In this document: piece after piece, positions 35,279 to 45,400 of the stretch
How positions within the stretch are numbered: the first letter of the stretch is position 1
Layout: each line of letters starts with the position of its first letter
Source of the DNA: Asparagopsis taxiformis
Lineage: Eukaryota; Rhodophyta; Florideophyceae; Bonnemaisoniales; Bonnemaisoniaceae
DNA: 64,000 nt
Direction of reading: 5' to 3'
Assembly: GCA_030407315.1 (NCBI GenBank)
Contig: JALQPE010002781.1
Coordinates: 1 to 64,000, forward strand
Notes under the pieces: model-generated
Database searches by the model: none
Seen by the model: the letters and a program-made list of their open reading frames with translations, nothing else
What the model was told of the DNA's origin: nothing
Translations under genes and position numbers: made by a program

Positions 35279-36247
35279 ATCTGAAGCTTAGTATTCTGTT
35301 TTAAAGTACTTTCAAAACATGACGCCTTCCACATTTTACGGCACTACATGCGGAGTCTCGGAAAAAAAGTAGATACATCGATATCAGCCTGTGTGGCCCT
35401 CACTCTACCTTCGGACCGTCACTAAAAATTTTCCTTTGTGTGAGATTTCCTTGTGCGCCACCGGTCTTGAAGCAGTGGTGATGGCTACATAAAGAATAAA
35501 TTCTACTACAGTCTACGTTAAATTTTCACAAATGATGACGAACAAGTGCACTGAAGTGTCACAGGTTTTGAAACCGGTGACAAACCATCCAACCGCCGCT
35601 CTGACTCCCGTTTGCCAGGGTGATCGTGATCATGCCATGGCATATCGAGTGCCTGCAGGCACTCGATATGCAACCAGTGAGGGCACATTTTTTTTGTGTG
35701 AAACGTTACAAATATCGTACTGTGAATGAAATAAAATGCCTCTTCGATAGACCATTCGCAGTAGTCTGTAGGAGCAATGTCTCATTTCTTACAAACAGTG
35801 TCCACCGTACATGGATATTGTTTTGGTTCCTAGAAAATTATATTCAATGTTCCATGAACAGTCCCCACTGTTATGCTTGCCTTCTGGTAGTATTTATAGT
35901 GTTCTTGGTGGGATAGAGTTCCAGAGCTTTGGGATGGTATTCTGAGTCCCTAAACACACTATTTCAGCATCAATATATTTTGTATATTGTTTCATGAACG
36001 ATGAATATTGTTCTCGTTCACTCCTGGGGCACTGTTTACTATTTCTCTGAGAACAGTATTCATTTTTCCAGGAACAATGTTTACTGTTCTGCCAGAATAC
36101 GGTTTTTTTTAAAGAATGGTATTTTTACTGTTCTAGGAACACTATACGCTGTTCATGGACGGTTTTCGTGGTATTTTGTTCTAGAACACTAGTAACACTA
36201 TTCAGGAACACGTTTTACTGTTCTGGATCCTTAGTGACTTCCTAGTG
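35279..36247. repeat. Right subterminal repeat region of the CACTA element
   Basis: No gene. About nine GAACAGT/ACTGTTC boxes between 35800 and 36247, mirroring the left end. A perfect palindrome lies at 35640-35671. Confidence 0.7.
35640..35671. repeat. Perfect 32 bp palindrome, no spacer
   Basis: 16 bp arms meet at the centre TGCA; half-site GCATATCGAGTGCCTG. Confidence 0.95.
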
Positions 36248-36249
36248 GA

Positions 36250-37949
36250 AAATCGGTATCATGGTACCTGGTTCGTACTGCTGATAGATGATGATCTAAG
36301 TTGAAACCAATTGATTGGAGTAGAAGCATGGATAAGAGCACCTCAGGCATCCGATGCCCCGAGTCGGTGCATCGAATACTAGGAACTGTACGTTACGGAG
36401 ACGTAGTGGTCCTTGCGTTAGATCGATTATGAGTGAAATGCAACCCTTGCTATTAGCAAGATGCATAACTTCATCACCTCCTTCATTGATACTTTTCACA
36501 GCTAGTCCCATCTTAATTGGAGTTTTCAAAGGTGTTACTTGCACCGAAAGACCTGCCTCTGTGCACTGCTGTATATGGTATTGACTGAGGGACGCGTGGT
36601 CAGCACCACAATCGCCATTCAAAGTGACTGACACTGTATCTGCCAGCTTGGCTTGGAGGCGTCCCGGACTAATCTCCCTAGACTTATCCAGTGAATTCAC
36701 ACTAGTTGTTCCATCAGCCGCTAACATGCGGCTGAGCCTGCCTTGTTTCGACCGCTTATCGCTAAACTCTTTGAGATATTTTTCTTTTTCTTCTTTGCTA
36801 GATATTTGACAGTCCTTAAGATAATGCTTCCCCGTACAGCGCAGATTTAGGCATTCAGGAAGTGTCTTAGTAAGTCTTGTTACTGTATTTGTACTGGCAG
36901 AGGCATTAATCAGGTTTTTGCCGGATTGCAATGGACTGGACGGCGATGGTCCAACAGTAGAGTTAGGTGTTCCAGTAGATCCGTTGTTCTTCCTTGTATT
37001 TTTCACTTTGTCATGTGATTGTACAACAGATTTTATCGGAACGTACTCCTCACACGCCGTGGCCCTCTTGATGACTCGTTTGTAAAAACGGAGCCAATCA
37101 TCTTCTAAATTATCCACTCCAAGTTCCAAATCTTGTTCGATCTTATATCATAGGACTGGAGCCCTAGTGGACATTTACAAGGTTTTATGGAGCACATATG
37201 GATGATTCCATTAACCTCTATGTATGCTCCAAATACGAGCTCGTACACCTAGGTGAATGCTCCAGACAGCATCACAATATATTCGTAAACTCCTCCACTC
37301 AGCATGGTTTTGACCCCCCAAAATTTTATTGCATAAAAATAATTTTCCCGAGGGCGGATATCCTCCACTCAACATGCTTTTGACCCCCTTGTACTCTTAT
37401 CTACCTCCAAAAATACTCAAAATACATACAAATGTCTACTAGGGGAGGCTTTAGAAGATTATATGTGTGGTGCATAGCAATTTGAGGCTTTTCCTGTTGC
37501 AGCCGCTACAATTTTCTGTTCCGTAGAAGCGTTTGGTAGTCTGTAAATAACGATTGTATGCAGAACTCAGCATCAGCTTCATTCACATTTATCTTCGTAC
37601 CGGACTTGATGGTTTCCTCGAGATCTTCAAGAGAGATCGACTCTAGCTTCACATCATCCTTCTCTTCTAGCCATTTATTGAGAATATCATCCGTTAAATC
37701 ATCAAATTCTGATATACCTGGTAACGTTTCAAATGATAGGAGAGACAATAGAAGGTCTCGATCAATCGAAGAACGGAGCGGTACAGGAGTAATTGAGCTT
37801 CCTGATGCCGAAGCATCTTGGACACGCAGAAGATAATTCTCACGCTCAATGAGCAACTTGTGAATTGCATTACGACCCAGCTTTCGCAATTCCGGATGCG
37901 ATATGGGTGTAAACGCTGGCTGGCCAGTAGAAGGCCCTGATTGAGCCAT
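36250..37949 (-). pseudogene. Gag and protease of the minus-strand Ty3 element
   Basis: Starts ATG at 37949 (MAQSGPSTGQP). The first ORF runs to 37506. Across the MITE (37162-37444), with one GAG removed, the same frame continues with two stops into 37129-36296. A zinc-knuckle-like CLNLRCTGKHYLKDC (spacing CX4CX3HX4C) sits at about 36850. The protease site is NGDCGADHASLSQYH, close to the DSGA type with Cys in place of Ser. The last protease part (FNLDHHLS) is in another frame and joins the RT side at 25301 across the CACTA element. Confidence 0.75.
37162..37444. mobile_element. 283 bp MITE inside the Ty3 gag
   Basis: Terminal inverted repeats of 15 bp with one mismatch: CCCTAGTGGACATTT at 37162 and its inverse ending at 37444. 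The 3 bp duplication GAG lies at 37159-37161 and 37445-37447. Two copies of a phrase near CCACTCA(G/A)CATG(G/C)TTTTGACCCCC lie inside. No coding capacity. A 3 bp target site fits CACTA or Harbinger-type non-autonomous elements. Confidence 0.85.
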
Positions 37950-37989
37950 GCTAGTTGCCGCAGGATATTCAAATTTAGCAAGTGATCAC

Positions 37990-38335
37990 TTTTGCTCGCA
38001 TGTAGAACAATAAATGTCGCTACGATGGTAGCTCTCTTGTTTATTTCCGTGGGAGGATAGCTAAATAGTGACGAATATCTTGCAATGCTTAGCAGAAGGT
38101 ACAGATGTATAACCAGCCCGCCATCCTGCACTGCCGAAGGTTCAATATCGATAGAGAAACTTACCGAGGCGCAAAGGGTCGTTCTGTACTAGCTTGGCCA
38201 ATAGCCAGCAATTACATGCGCCGTGAAATCAAATCATATTAAAATATCACCTTGGATTGATTTCACTGGTTTATCCCGCCACGGTGAAACTACACTCACT
38301 GATCCTGTAGCAGATAAATTGCATAAGTTGCACCA
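37990..38335 (-). repeat. Minus-strand Ty3 element 5' LTR
   Basis: Pairs with 20596-20939; GCATC follows at 38336-38340. The sequence next to it inside the element (GTGATCACTTGC in element orientation) is where the primer site should be, but I could not match a tRNA. Confidence 0.88.
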
Positions 38336-38340
38336 GCATC

Positions 38341-38506
38341 CCCTCCGAGTCACCCCGGCCGCGCCGCGCCATGCCGCATTGCGCTACGCCGCGCCCAGCC
38401 TTCCCGACTACCCCACCGCATCCCCTCAGGCTCTTACGGCACGTGCACGCGCCGAAACATGAAGTATTTCTCTTTTCTTTCTTTCCAGTCCCACCCACCT
38501 GCCCTG
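38341..38506. other. GC-rich spacer between two elements
   Basis: C/G-rich short stretch with no gene, separating the minus-strand Ty3 target duplication from the copia B LTR. Confidence 0.5.
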
Positions 38507-38771
38507 TGTGAACGGCAATATTACGAGGATATGGAGCATAGCATTTTCTGAAGTGATATTATTACAGACACCTGCATAAGTAATGATGGTACGTTTCATA
38601 CATACAGTACAAGTGCTACGTAACCTTCATGATACGAATTCACTCCCGGAGATTCATAATAATTACACAGCACAACCCTACATAGAATTAGCTAGCATCA
38701 ACAGTAGTATATAACACAGATGACCATGGGATTTCAACAAAAAAAAGAAAAAGTCAGCACAGGACTCAACA
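38507..38771 (+). repeat. Copia B 5' LTR with Tc1 excision footprint
   Basis: 265 bp. Bases 38604-38610 read TACAGTA exactly where the 3' LTR carries the Tc1 element between two TA dinucleotides. Confidence 0.9.
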
Positions 38772-38785
38772 GGTTATGGGCCCAG
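38772..38785 (+). promoter_or_regulatory. Copia B primer binding site (half-tRNA type)
   Basis: GGTTATGGGCCCAG directly after the LTR is complementary to the anticodon arm of initiator tRNA-Met. The ATG in it opens only a 16-codon frame here. Confidence 0.85.
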
Positions 38786-38831
38786 CCGAAGAAAACACAA
38801 CTCGTACAGTTCCTAAGTTGTTATAGAAGAA

Positions 38832-39683
38832 ATGGCTGGTGACGAAGAAAAAAGGATCCAAAAGTTCCACGGACGAGTGGGAGACGATTACAGTTCGTGG
38901 CGGATCCGTGCAGAGATTGCACTTAAAGGAAAGGGATATTGGAAAAAGTTGCAGACAAGTGCATGTGATGAAGACGTAAAGGACAAAGCGTCAGCAATGC
39001 TGACAAGTGCACTTGGCGATTCAGCACTTCGCGTATGCAGCCCGAAGATTGGAAGCCTAATCGAAATGATACAGCTTTTGGATCAGCGCTATGCATCTAC
39101 ACATGCTGCAACTCGCATATCTGTTCTAACAGCTGTCTATTCCAAGCGATACAGTCATAAGGAGAACATGACACGCTATATTGACGAGTTCGAATCCCTA
39201 TTTGCACAGTTGGAGCGTATGGGATTGTAAATTGCAATTCCTGAGTCCCACAATGCCCCTCTACTCCTTGCAAGTATTGGTAATAACTCTAGTCTAAAGA
39301 GTACAGTTGCAGCATTGCGTATGAAAGACACAGATGATCTCACGTGGGAATCTGTGACGGCAGACTTAATTCAAGAGTGGTGGAGGGCTAGTGAGTCGTT
39401 CCATCACGAAGGTAAAAATGGAAAGACAAAGAACAGGGAAAGATACGATATCAAACACAGAGCTTTCAAAGCTACCTCTGTGTCTACGAACAGTGCTTGC
39501 GTATTTTGTGGAAAGATGAAACACGATGCAGAAAAAAGTTTCGTTAATCCAGAATCACCACTATGTCGCCTGCTGGAACAAGCACAAAACTCGATTCGTG
39601 CACTGAACGTTAAAACAGAAAAAAACAGAAAAGAAGGAGAAAAAACGAACCCATTTTGGTGGCACTGCTTTAGTACATCAAAA
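38832..39683 (+). pseudogene. gag: Copia B Gag
   Basis: Starts ATG at 38832 (MAGDEEKRIQKFHGRVGDDY), with the usual UBN2-type features: YSSWRIRAEIALKGKGYWK, LLDQRYASTHAATR and YIDEFESLFAQLERMGL. TAA at 39228-39230 splits it; the same frame goes on to 39683. A degenerate zinc knuckle CVFCGKMKHDAEKSF keeps C, C and H. The end runs in parallel with the protease frame. Confidence 0.8.
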
Positions 39684-40581
39684 TAGTGCTGCAGTGAAAC
39701 GTACAAGCAGAAAAACAGTAGAGCCTGCAATACTCGACAGCGGTGCATCAAGAACAATGTTCCGCAGTCCAGAAGAAGTTTTGAATGGAACATACGAGAA
39801 AGGATCACTTGATGTTGTAAAGCTTGCAGCTGGAAACAATCAAGCAAAATGTAAGGGCACTGGAACAGTTCAAGTTGTCAGAATTACATTGCCGAAAAGT
39901 ATTCATGTCGGTGATCTAAACGGTACTTTGATATCAGTGGGTGAAATATGCGATCAAGGAAAGGCAGTTATTTTTACTGCAAAAGAAGCAGTCATTCTCG
40001 ACGTTGGCAAGATTACTGCAAATGAAGATGACGTAGTCATGGTTGTAAACCGTGACTGCTCTACGGTACTATATACATTTAGGAGCAAAAAAGAAAGAAC
40101 ATCTCGTGCCTCTGTTAGCACCGATCTGCATTTATGACATCAAAGAACATTGAGAAGCACTCAGTGCTCAGTTTATGTACATCAGAGGAGGCTCCTCTGA
40201 TGTACATAAACTGCGCGGAAACCTGCAAACATGCCATCCTTGCCATATGGGCAAGGCAAAGATGAATTCTTTTGACTCTCATTTTGAACCTGCTTATTAT
40301 GCTGGCGAGATAATACACTCACTGAGTCTGACAGATGTTGCAGGGCCAATGCCAAGTAGCCATGATGGTCGGCAAATATTTCTGTACATTTACGGATCAG
40401 TATACCCGTTTTTCGCATGTGATGGCATTGCATACGAAAGGAGAAGCAAGCGAAGCCTTTGAAGCTTACAGAGAGATGTCACATGTTTTTAAATACTTCA
40501 CTCGTGGAGTACAAAGAATGCACACAGATGGAAGAGGAGAATTTGTGAATCTAGATATCAATGACCATTCGCAGACGACAC
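39640..40581 (+). pseudogene. Copia B protease and N-terminal integrase
   Basis: Protease has AILDSGASRTMF near 39735. After 40137 the pre-integrase finger is damaged by a palindrome at 40169-40213; CHPCHMGKAK survives. Integrase D residues are seen in LTDVAGPMPSSHDG and HTDGRGEFVN, with frameshifts between. The sequence stops at the solo LTR, target site GACAC (40577-40581). Confidence 0.8.
40169..40213. repeat. Perfect palindrome, 22 bp arms, 1 base spacer
   Basis: Arms 40169-40190 and 40192-40213 are exact reverse complements around G40191. It interrupts the pre-integrase region of copia B. Confidence 0.95.
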
Positions 40582-41242
40582 TGTAGTATACATGGCCAAT
40601 TCGAAAATGGCAAATATTTACGACTTCCGCGGAATTCGAATTTTGGCGGACACGACCGGCGACAGCAATGTACGAGCATTGCTGGCGCATGCGCGCGCGC
40701 ATTCGGCACATGTGTGCAGCGAATGAACTGGCACGCGGCCAACGGACCAACGGGTCCACACGCGCGACCCACACGTTCCTTTCCCATTCGGGGACGTTAC
40801 AAAGAGTGTTTACACTGTAATGTGATGCCATCGTGACTAAATAGGTATTGGCATCGTGCCGGGAGGGAAAGGGGACAAGATTCGAACGAGCAACGAGCTC
40901 TAGTCTACGACTGACTTCTACGTTACGTTTTCGCCTAGTGAGGCTTCGTCTCCGTCGAGCTGCGCACTCCCTACCCATCGCCACACGTGTGGCTGATCGC
41001 GTGTAGTGCCTACGGGCTTGGTTGAGATCGCCTCCGGTGACGTGCCACCTCGTTTACCGAACTTAATCCTCGCGTGGATTGTTGCGTCGTGACGCTCGTG
41101 TCTACTCGCTAACTACTCTACCTTCTACCTTTCTACCCATACAGTCAAACACCAGCAGGTGGTACTGTTCGTTGTTTCGTTTCGTAGGACAGCGTGTCCA
41201 CTGGCTCGTACCAGCTAACTTCTAACGAACCGTCGTTCCACA
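40582..41242 (+). mobile_element. Solo LTR of the chromovirus family
   Basis: 661 bp, TGTAGTATAC to TTCCACA, aligning along its whole length with 12047-12710 with scattered differences. Flanked by GACAC at 40577-40581 and 41243-41247. Confidence 0.95.
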
Positions 41243-43561
41243 GACACCCAATACCCCACAGCACAACTCGTTCTCGGAACAGTTGAACAGGTCGATGCTG
41301 GATCCCGTCCGAACTATCCTGGAAGAAGCAGGGTTGAGCGCAAGATATTGGGAGTATGCATTGGACCACGTGGTCTATATCAAAAACAGACTGCCACACT
41401 CTTCACTAAAGTGCTGCCCATTCGAAAAGTTGACGGGTAGGAAGCCTTCGCTACAACACATTCGCATATTTGGGTGCACCGCCTTTGTTTATGATAATAA
41501 TCCAATCTCTAAGGTACACGCAAGAGCTAATCCTGCAATATTTCTAGGATGCGATGACAATGGTGTGTATACTGTCGAGAGACTTGGTGACCGGAAGGTT
41601 TTCAACTCTGTACATGTCACATTCCATGATACATGCTTTCCAGGCCTTGAAAAACTTGGTTCCAGTAGCAGTGGTTCTGATGAAGAGATTGTTGCTGACA
41701 CTGACACTCTAACCTCACATGAAGATGTCACATTCCTGTCATCAGAGGAAGAGACAGTCAGTGGCACTGCAGCAGATTCAAACAGTAACAATGTAACAGA
41801 CAAGATTACTTCACCTCAGGAAGAACAGCTGCCATTAGTTGGCATTAATTAAGGCCTTCCAGGAATAGGAAAAGGCCACTATACTATGGATTCCCCGAAT
41901 CAGCTGATCTACATCACGCAACTGCAGGCATTTCGGTAATGATTACTGCAAGCTACAACCCATCAGTTAGTGAGTCTATGGCTGCTTCACCAGCTGAAAT
42001 TTTATTATGGAAAGAATCAATGGAGGCTGAGCTCCAAAGCATAGATGATCAAAAGACTTGGAAAGTGGCTGGAAGCATTCAAAGACGTCACAATGGTAAA
42101 AGGATTATGACATTGCCCCATGGGAAGCGCATATTACCAACTCACATGATTCTTAAGATCAAACGTGACGAAAACGGAAACCATCACGATTCAAAGCCCG
42201 TATTGTTGCAGGAGGCCACTTACAGGAACATGGAAAGGATTACAGTCGTGTATATTCACCAGCTCCTCAATTTACCAATGTATTGCTTGTGCTATCTATT
42301 GCTCTTCAGCTTGGATGGAAATCCAGACATTTGGACTTCAAGACAGCATTTCTGAACGGTGACATTGACTGTGAATTATATGTAACCCATCCAACTAGTT
42401 TGCCAACAGATATGAAAATTGACTCATATTATATATTGGAGAAGTCTCTTTATGGGTTGAGACAGGCTCCATAGCAATAGTATACAAAATTGTCGGATAC
42501 AATGAATCAAATGCACTACGAACAGCCCCAAAGTGACACTGCAGTGTTTCTCAAGAAATACGAAAAGTATGGGGTTGAAGTAACAGGGATTGTTCTTGTG
42601 TATGTTGATGACTTGATCATTGTGTGCAGCGATGACAAAGATCTCACTGAACAGACAGAATGCCTTTTGAATGCATTTGATGGAAATGATGAAGGAGCAG
42701 CTAGTTGGTATCTTGGAGTGCGCTTGAGAGCGAAAGAATCGCATTGCATTCTTTCGCAAACAGCATATATCGAACACATTATTGACACGTATGGTGGTAA
42801 TAATATAAGACAATATACAACGCTTACGAATGCAAATTTCTATGCTGAGCTAGAGTCACACAAGGATGAAATGGTAACTGAAACAGGTGAGCTCAGAACT
42901 TTAATTGGTGCACTTCTATATCTTTCAATCAAGACTAGGCAAGATATTGCTACAGCTGTGTCTATCTTGTCAAGATACACTGCAAAACCTACTCCATTTC
43001 TAATGAAATGTGTTTTTTTGTATCTTGGGATACCTGAAACAAAATATAAACCACGGTCTTTCATATAGCAAAGACAACAGGAATGAGCTCAAACTAGAAT
43101 TTTTTGTTGATGCAGACGATGCAGGAGATAAGACAGATCGTAAGTCTAGGACAGGATGGATTGGAAGGTTGAACGGTTGTGTGTTTGCCTGGAATAGCAC
43201 GAAGCAATCCTGTGTTGCACTCTCTACTACAGAGGCTGAGTATATTGCATTAAGTGATTGCTGTAGGGAGATCAAGCGTGTTCGCAATTTCCTTACAGAA
43301 CTTAGCATTAATGTTCCTGTAACACCAATACTGAAAGGAGACAATATGGCAGCTATATCATGGGCTGAGAGCACAAAGAGTTTGCGAAAGAAAAGCATAT
43401 TGAGTTGCGCTACCACTTTGTCAGGGAGTGTGTAGAAAATGGAATTGTGGACTTGTAATACATTCCATCTAATGAGAATCTAGCTGACATATTCACAAAA
43501 TCATTGGATCGAACCAAGTTTGAAGGGTTTAACAGAATGATTGGCTTAACCAATGTGAAAT
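41243..43561 (+). pseudogene. Copia B integrase C-terminus, RT and RNase H
   Basis: Begins in the integrase segment with SEQLNRSMLDPVR (likely catalytic Glu), then ARYWEYALDHVVYIKNRLP and RIFGCTAFVYD. After an acidic linker, RT shows WKESMEAELQSIDDQKTW, HLDFKTAFLNGDIDCELYV, LEKSLYGLRQAP and an intact LVYVDDLIIV box near 42600. RNase H shows LEFFVDADDAGDKTDRKS, VALSTTEAEYIALS and YIPSNENLADIFTKSLDR. At least four frameshifts and several stops break it. Confidence 0.88.
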
Positions 43562-43681
43562 GACTTTGGTACGCCAGGAGGAGTGTGAACGGCAATATTA
43601 CGAGGATATGGAGCATAGCATTTTCTGAAATGACATTATTACAGACACCTGCATAGGTAATGATAGTACGTGTCATACATA

Positions 43682-45240
43682 CAGTGCGGACAGGAATTAT
43701 ACATCACCGTGATAATTCGACCTGTAGTGGTCATGCGGCATGCTTTTTGTAATCTGTCGGTTACAGATTGCAGCCAATAGAGAACCACGCGCTAATCGAA
43801 GTAAACGTTTAAAGAATCTCCACAGGAAGCCGTTGAAATCCAGGGAAGGTTGTTTTGGGTAGGGTAATAAATATAAACACACTTTCCTCTTGGCTGTGTT
43901 TTCAAGCCAACTGACAGCCATCGAAGGAAAATTCTGTGTGCATCACGGATGTACCTGACCACACAATATTCCACGCAAACGGCATAACTCAGAATACCTC
44001 GTGGAACCCAGCTCACTCCAATAGAAAAAGGGAAGATACTGACTCTCCGGGGGGAGGGATTATGCAAATCTGGAATAGTAGAGAAGTTGAGAAGGAGCCA
44101 CACTCTCGTTAGAAACTTCCTGAAAGACCCTGAGGGATATGGGAAGGCAAAAACAAGTGACCGGAAGCCAGCAATATCTTCGAGCACAAAGCGTTTGCTG
44201 CTTCGCTTAGCAAAAAAAAGAGACCTTAGTGCCAATCAAATACGACAGACATTGGATCTCCCACTATCTACGTCTCGTGTCAAACAGATTCTTCGTACGG
44301 ACCCGAATCTAGTGTGGCAGAAAATGAAAAAGGTGTCCCGTATGAGTTTGGGACACATTGAAAGAAGGTTAGAATGGGCAATGGAGAAAGTTGGATGGAG
44401 TGTAGAAAAATGGAGTGAGGTGGTGTTTACTGACGAGAAGAAATTCAACTTGGATGGTCCTGACGGATTTCGTTACTACTGGCATGACTTGCGAAATGAG
44501 CCGAGAATATTTTCGAAGCGACAGAACGGTGGTGGTTCTTTGATGATCTGGGGTGGTTTCTCTGCAAATGGAAAGACAAATCTTGCTGTTTGCTCCAGCA
44601 AGCAGAATTCTGCAAAGCATATTCAAGTCCCTTGGGACTATTTGATACCGTACGTAGAAAGTGAGCATCCGGAAAGTGTATTTTGCAACAAGACGGAGCC
44701 CCCATTCATCGTTCAAGAGAAACGATGGAGTGGCTCAACGGAAATAAAATAGAGGTACTAGAATGGCCAGCGAAGAGCCCGGACTTGAATCCAATCGAGA
44801 ACCTTTGGGGTGTGTTGGCGAGGAGAGTGTACCGGAATTGCCGGCAATTTAATGATGTCAAAGAGCTGGAGGAGTGTGTCATGGAAGAGTAGTTTGAAAT
44901 CAAGCAAAGACTGCTCGATTCATTGATTCGTTCAATCCCGAAGCGGATAGGGGAAGTGCTGAAGGTTCGAGGAAAGGCAACAAAGTACTAAAGATTGATT
45001 AAATGTGCCTGTACACACTTGAACGGATAGAAATTCCCACGTTTGTTTATAATTATTACCACCCTTCAATACCTTTTTTACACCTTTCGTCCACTCCGCG
45101 TCCATATCATCTAAAGAAATTCTGTCCCCCCTTCTTGCTTCCCTATTGGATGCCTTCTGCCCAGACAGAATTTGAAACGCAGGTCGCAATGCTACCCAGT
45201 GCTTGAATGTTGGAGTGCTTTATAATTGTTGTCCGCACTG
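43682..45240 (+). mobile_element. Tc1/mariner element, 1559 bp
   Basis: Ends CAGTGCGGACA and, inverted, TGTCCGCACTG, flanked by TA at 43680-43681 and 45241-45242. Imperfect similarity of the ends continues inward (AATTATA). It carries one DD34E transposase pseudogene. Confidence 0.95.
43994..44991 (+). pseudogene. Tc1-type DD34E transposase, inactivated
   Basis: The N-terminal helix-turn-helix reads PRGTQLTPIEKGKILTLRGE; the preceding codon at 43994 is ATA, probably a lost ATG. Catalytic residues: D in VVFTDEKKFNLDG, D in [12 protein letters not shown] in [12 protein letters not shown], with exactly 34 residues between the last two. A one-base shift near 44685 separates the first D from the rest. 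TAG at 44890-44892 replaces a Trp expected there. Ends KVRGKATKY, TAA at 44989. The copy cannot move itself. Confidence 0.92.
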
Positions 45241-45400
45241 TACAAGTTCTACGTAACCTTCATGATACGAATTCACTCCCGGAGTCATAATAATTACACA
45301 GCACAACCCTCCACAGAATTAGCTAGCATCAACAGTAGTATATAACACAGATGACCATGAGACTTCAACAGCAAAGAAAAAGTCAGCACAGGACTCAACA

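Larger units (their letters stand above)
25302..36247. mobile_element. 10.9 kb DNA transposon with CACTA termini, helicase and divergent gene blocks
   Basis: Terminal inverted repeats of about 15 bp: CACTAGGAAGTCACT at 25302, and its inverse ending at 36247. Flanked by GA on both sides (25300-25301, 36248-36249). Removing the element with one GA restores a continuous Ty3 protease frame. Both ends (about 25302-25800 and 35800-36247) carry many copies of GAACAGT or ACTGTTC, the subterminal repeats typical of CACTA/EnSpm elements. Genes in the left half are minus strand (SF1 helicase, Pro-rich and NLS-like ORFs). Those in the right half are plus strand. I recognise no transposase, so superfamily placement rests on the termini only. 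Confidence 0.8.
20596..38335 (-). mobile_element. Minus-strand Ty3 chromodomain element with three nested insertions
   Basis: LTRs at 20596-20939 (3') and 37990-38335 (5') flank gag-PR (36250-37949), RT (24193-25301), RNase H (22622-24171) and integrase-chromodomain (20962-22590), all on the minus strand. The 5 bp target duplication GCATC lies at 20591-20595 and 38336-38340. Without the nested solo LTR, CACTA element and MITE it would be about 5.9 kb. Removing each insertion with one copy of its target duplication rejoins the reading frame at the junction, which confirms the boundaries. Several stops and frameshifts remain, so it is an old copy. Confidence 0.92.
38507..45400 (+). mobile_element. 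Copia family B retrotransposon carrying two insertions
   Basis: LTRs start TGTGAACGG and end GGACTCAACA: 5' at 38507-38771 and 3' at 43584-45400, the latter holding a Tc1 element. The half-tRNA PBS, gag, protease, integrase, RT and RNase H are present but broken by many frameshifts. A solo chromovirus LTR splits integrase. LTR halves differ at roughly 4-5% of sites, so it is old. Flanks CCCTG and TTGGC do not match, so one flank was rearranged or the element is recombinant. Confidence 0.92.
43584..45400 (+). repeat. Copia B 3' LTR, split by a Tc1 element
   Basis: LTR parts 43584-43681 and 45241-45400 match 38507-38605 and 38609-38771. Purine-rich ACGCCAGGAGGAG just upstream is the likely polypurine tract. 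Confidence 0.9.

Noticed and set aside
43682..45240. An active Tc1 element
   Set aside because: Start codon lost, one frameshift and one stop in the transposase; any recent movement needs enzyme from another copy.
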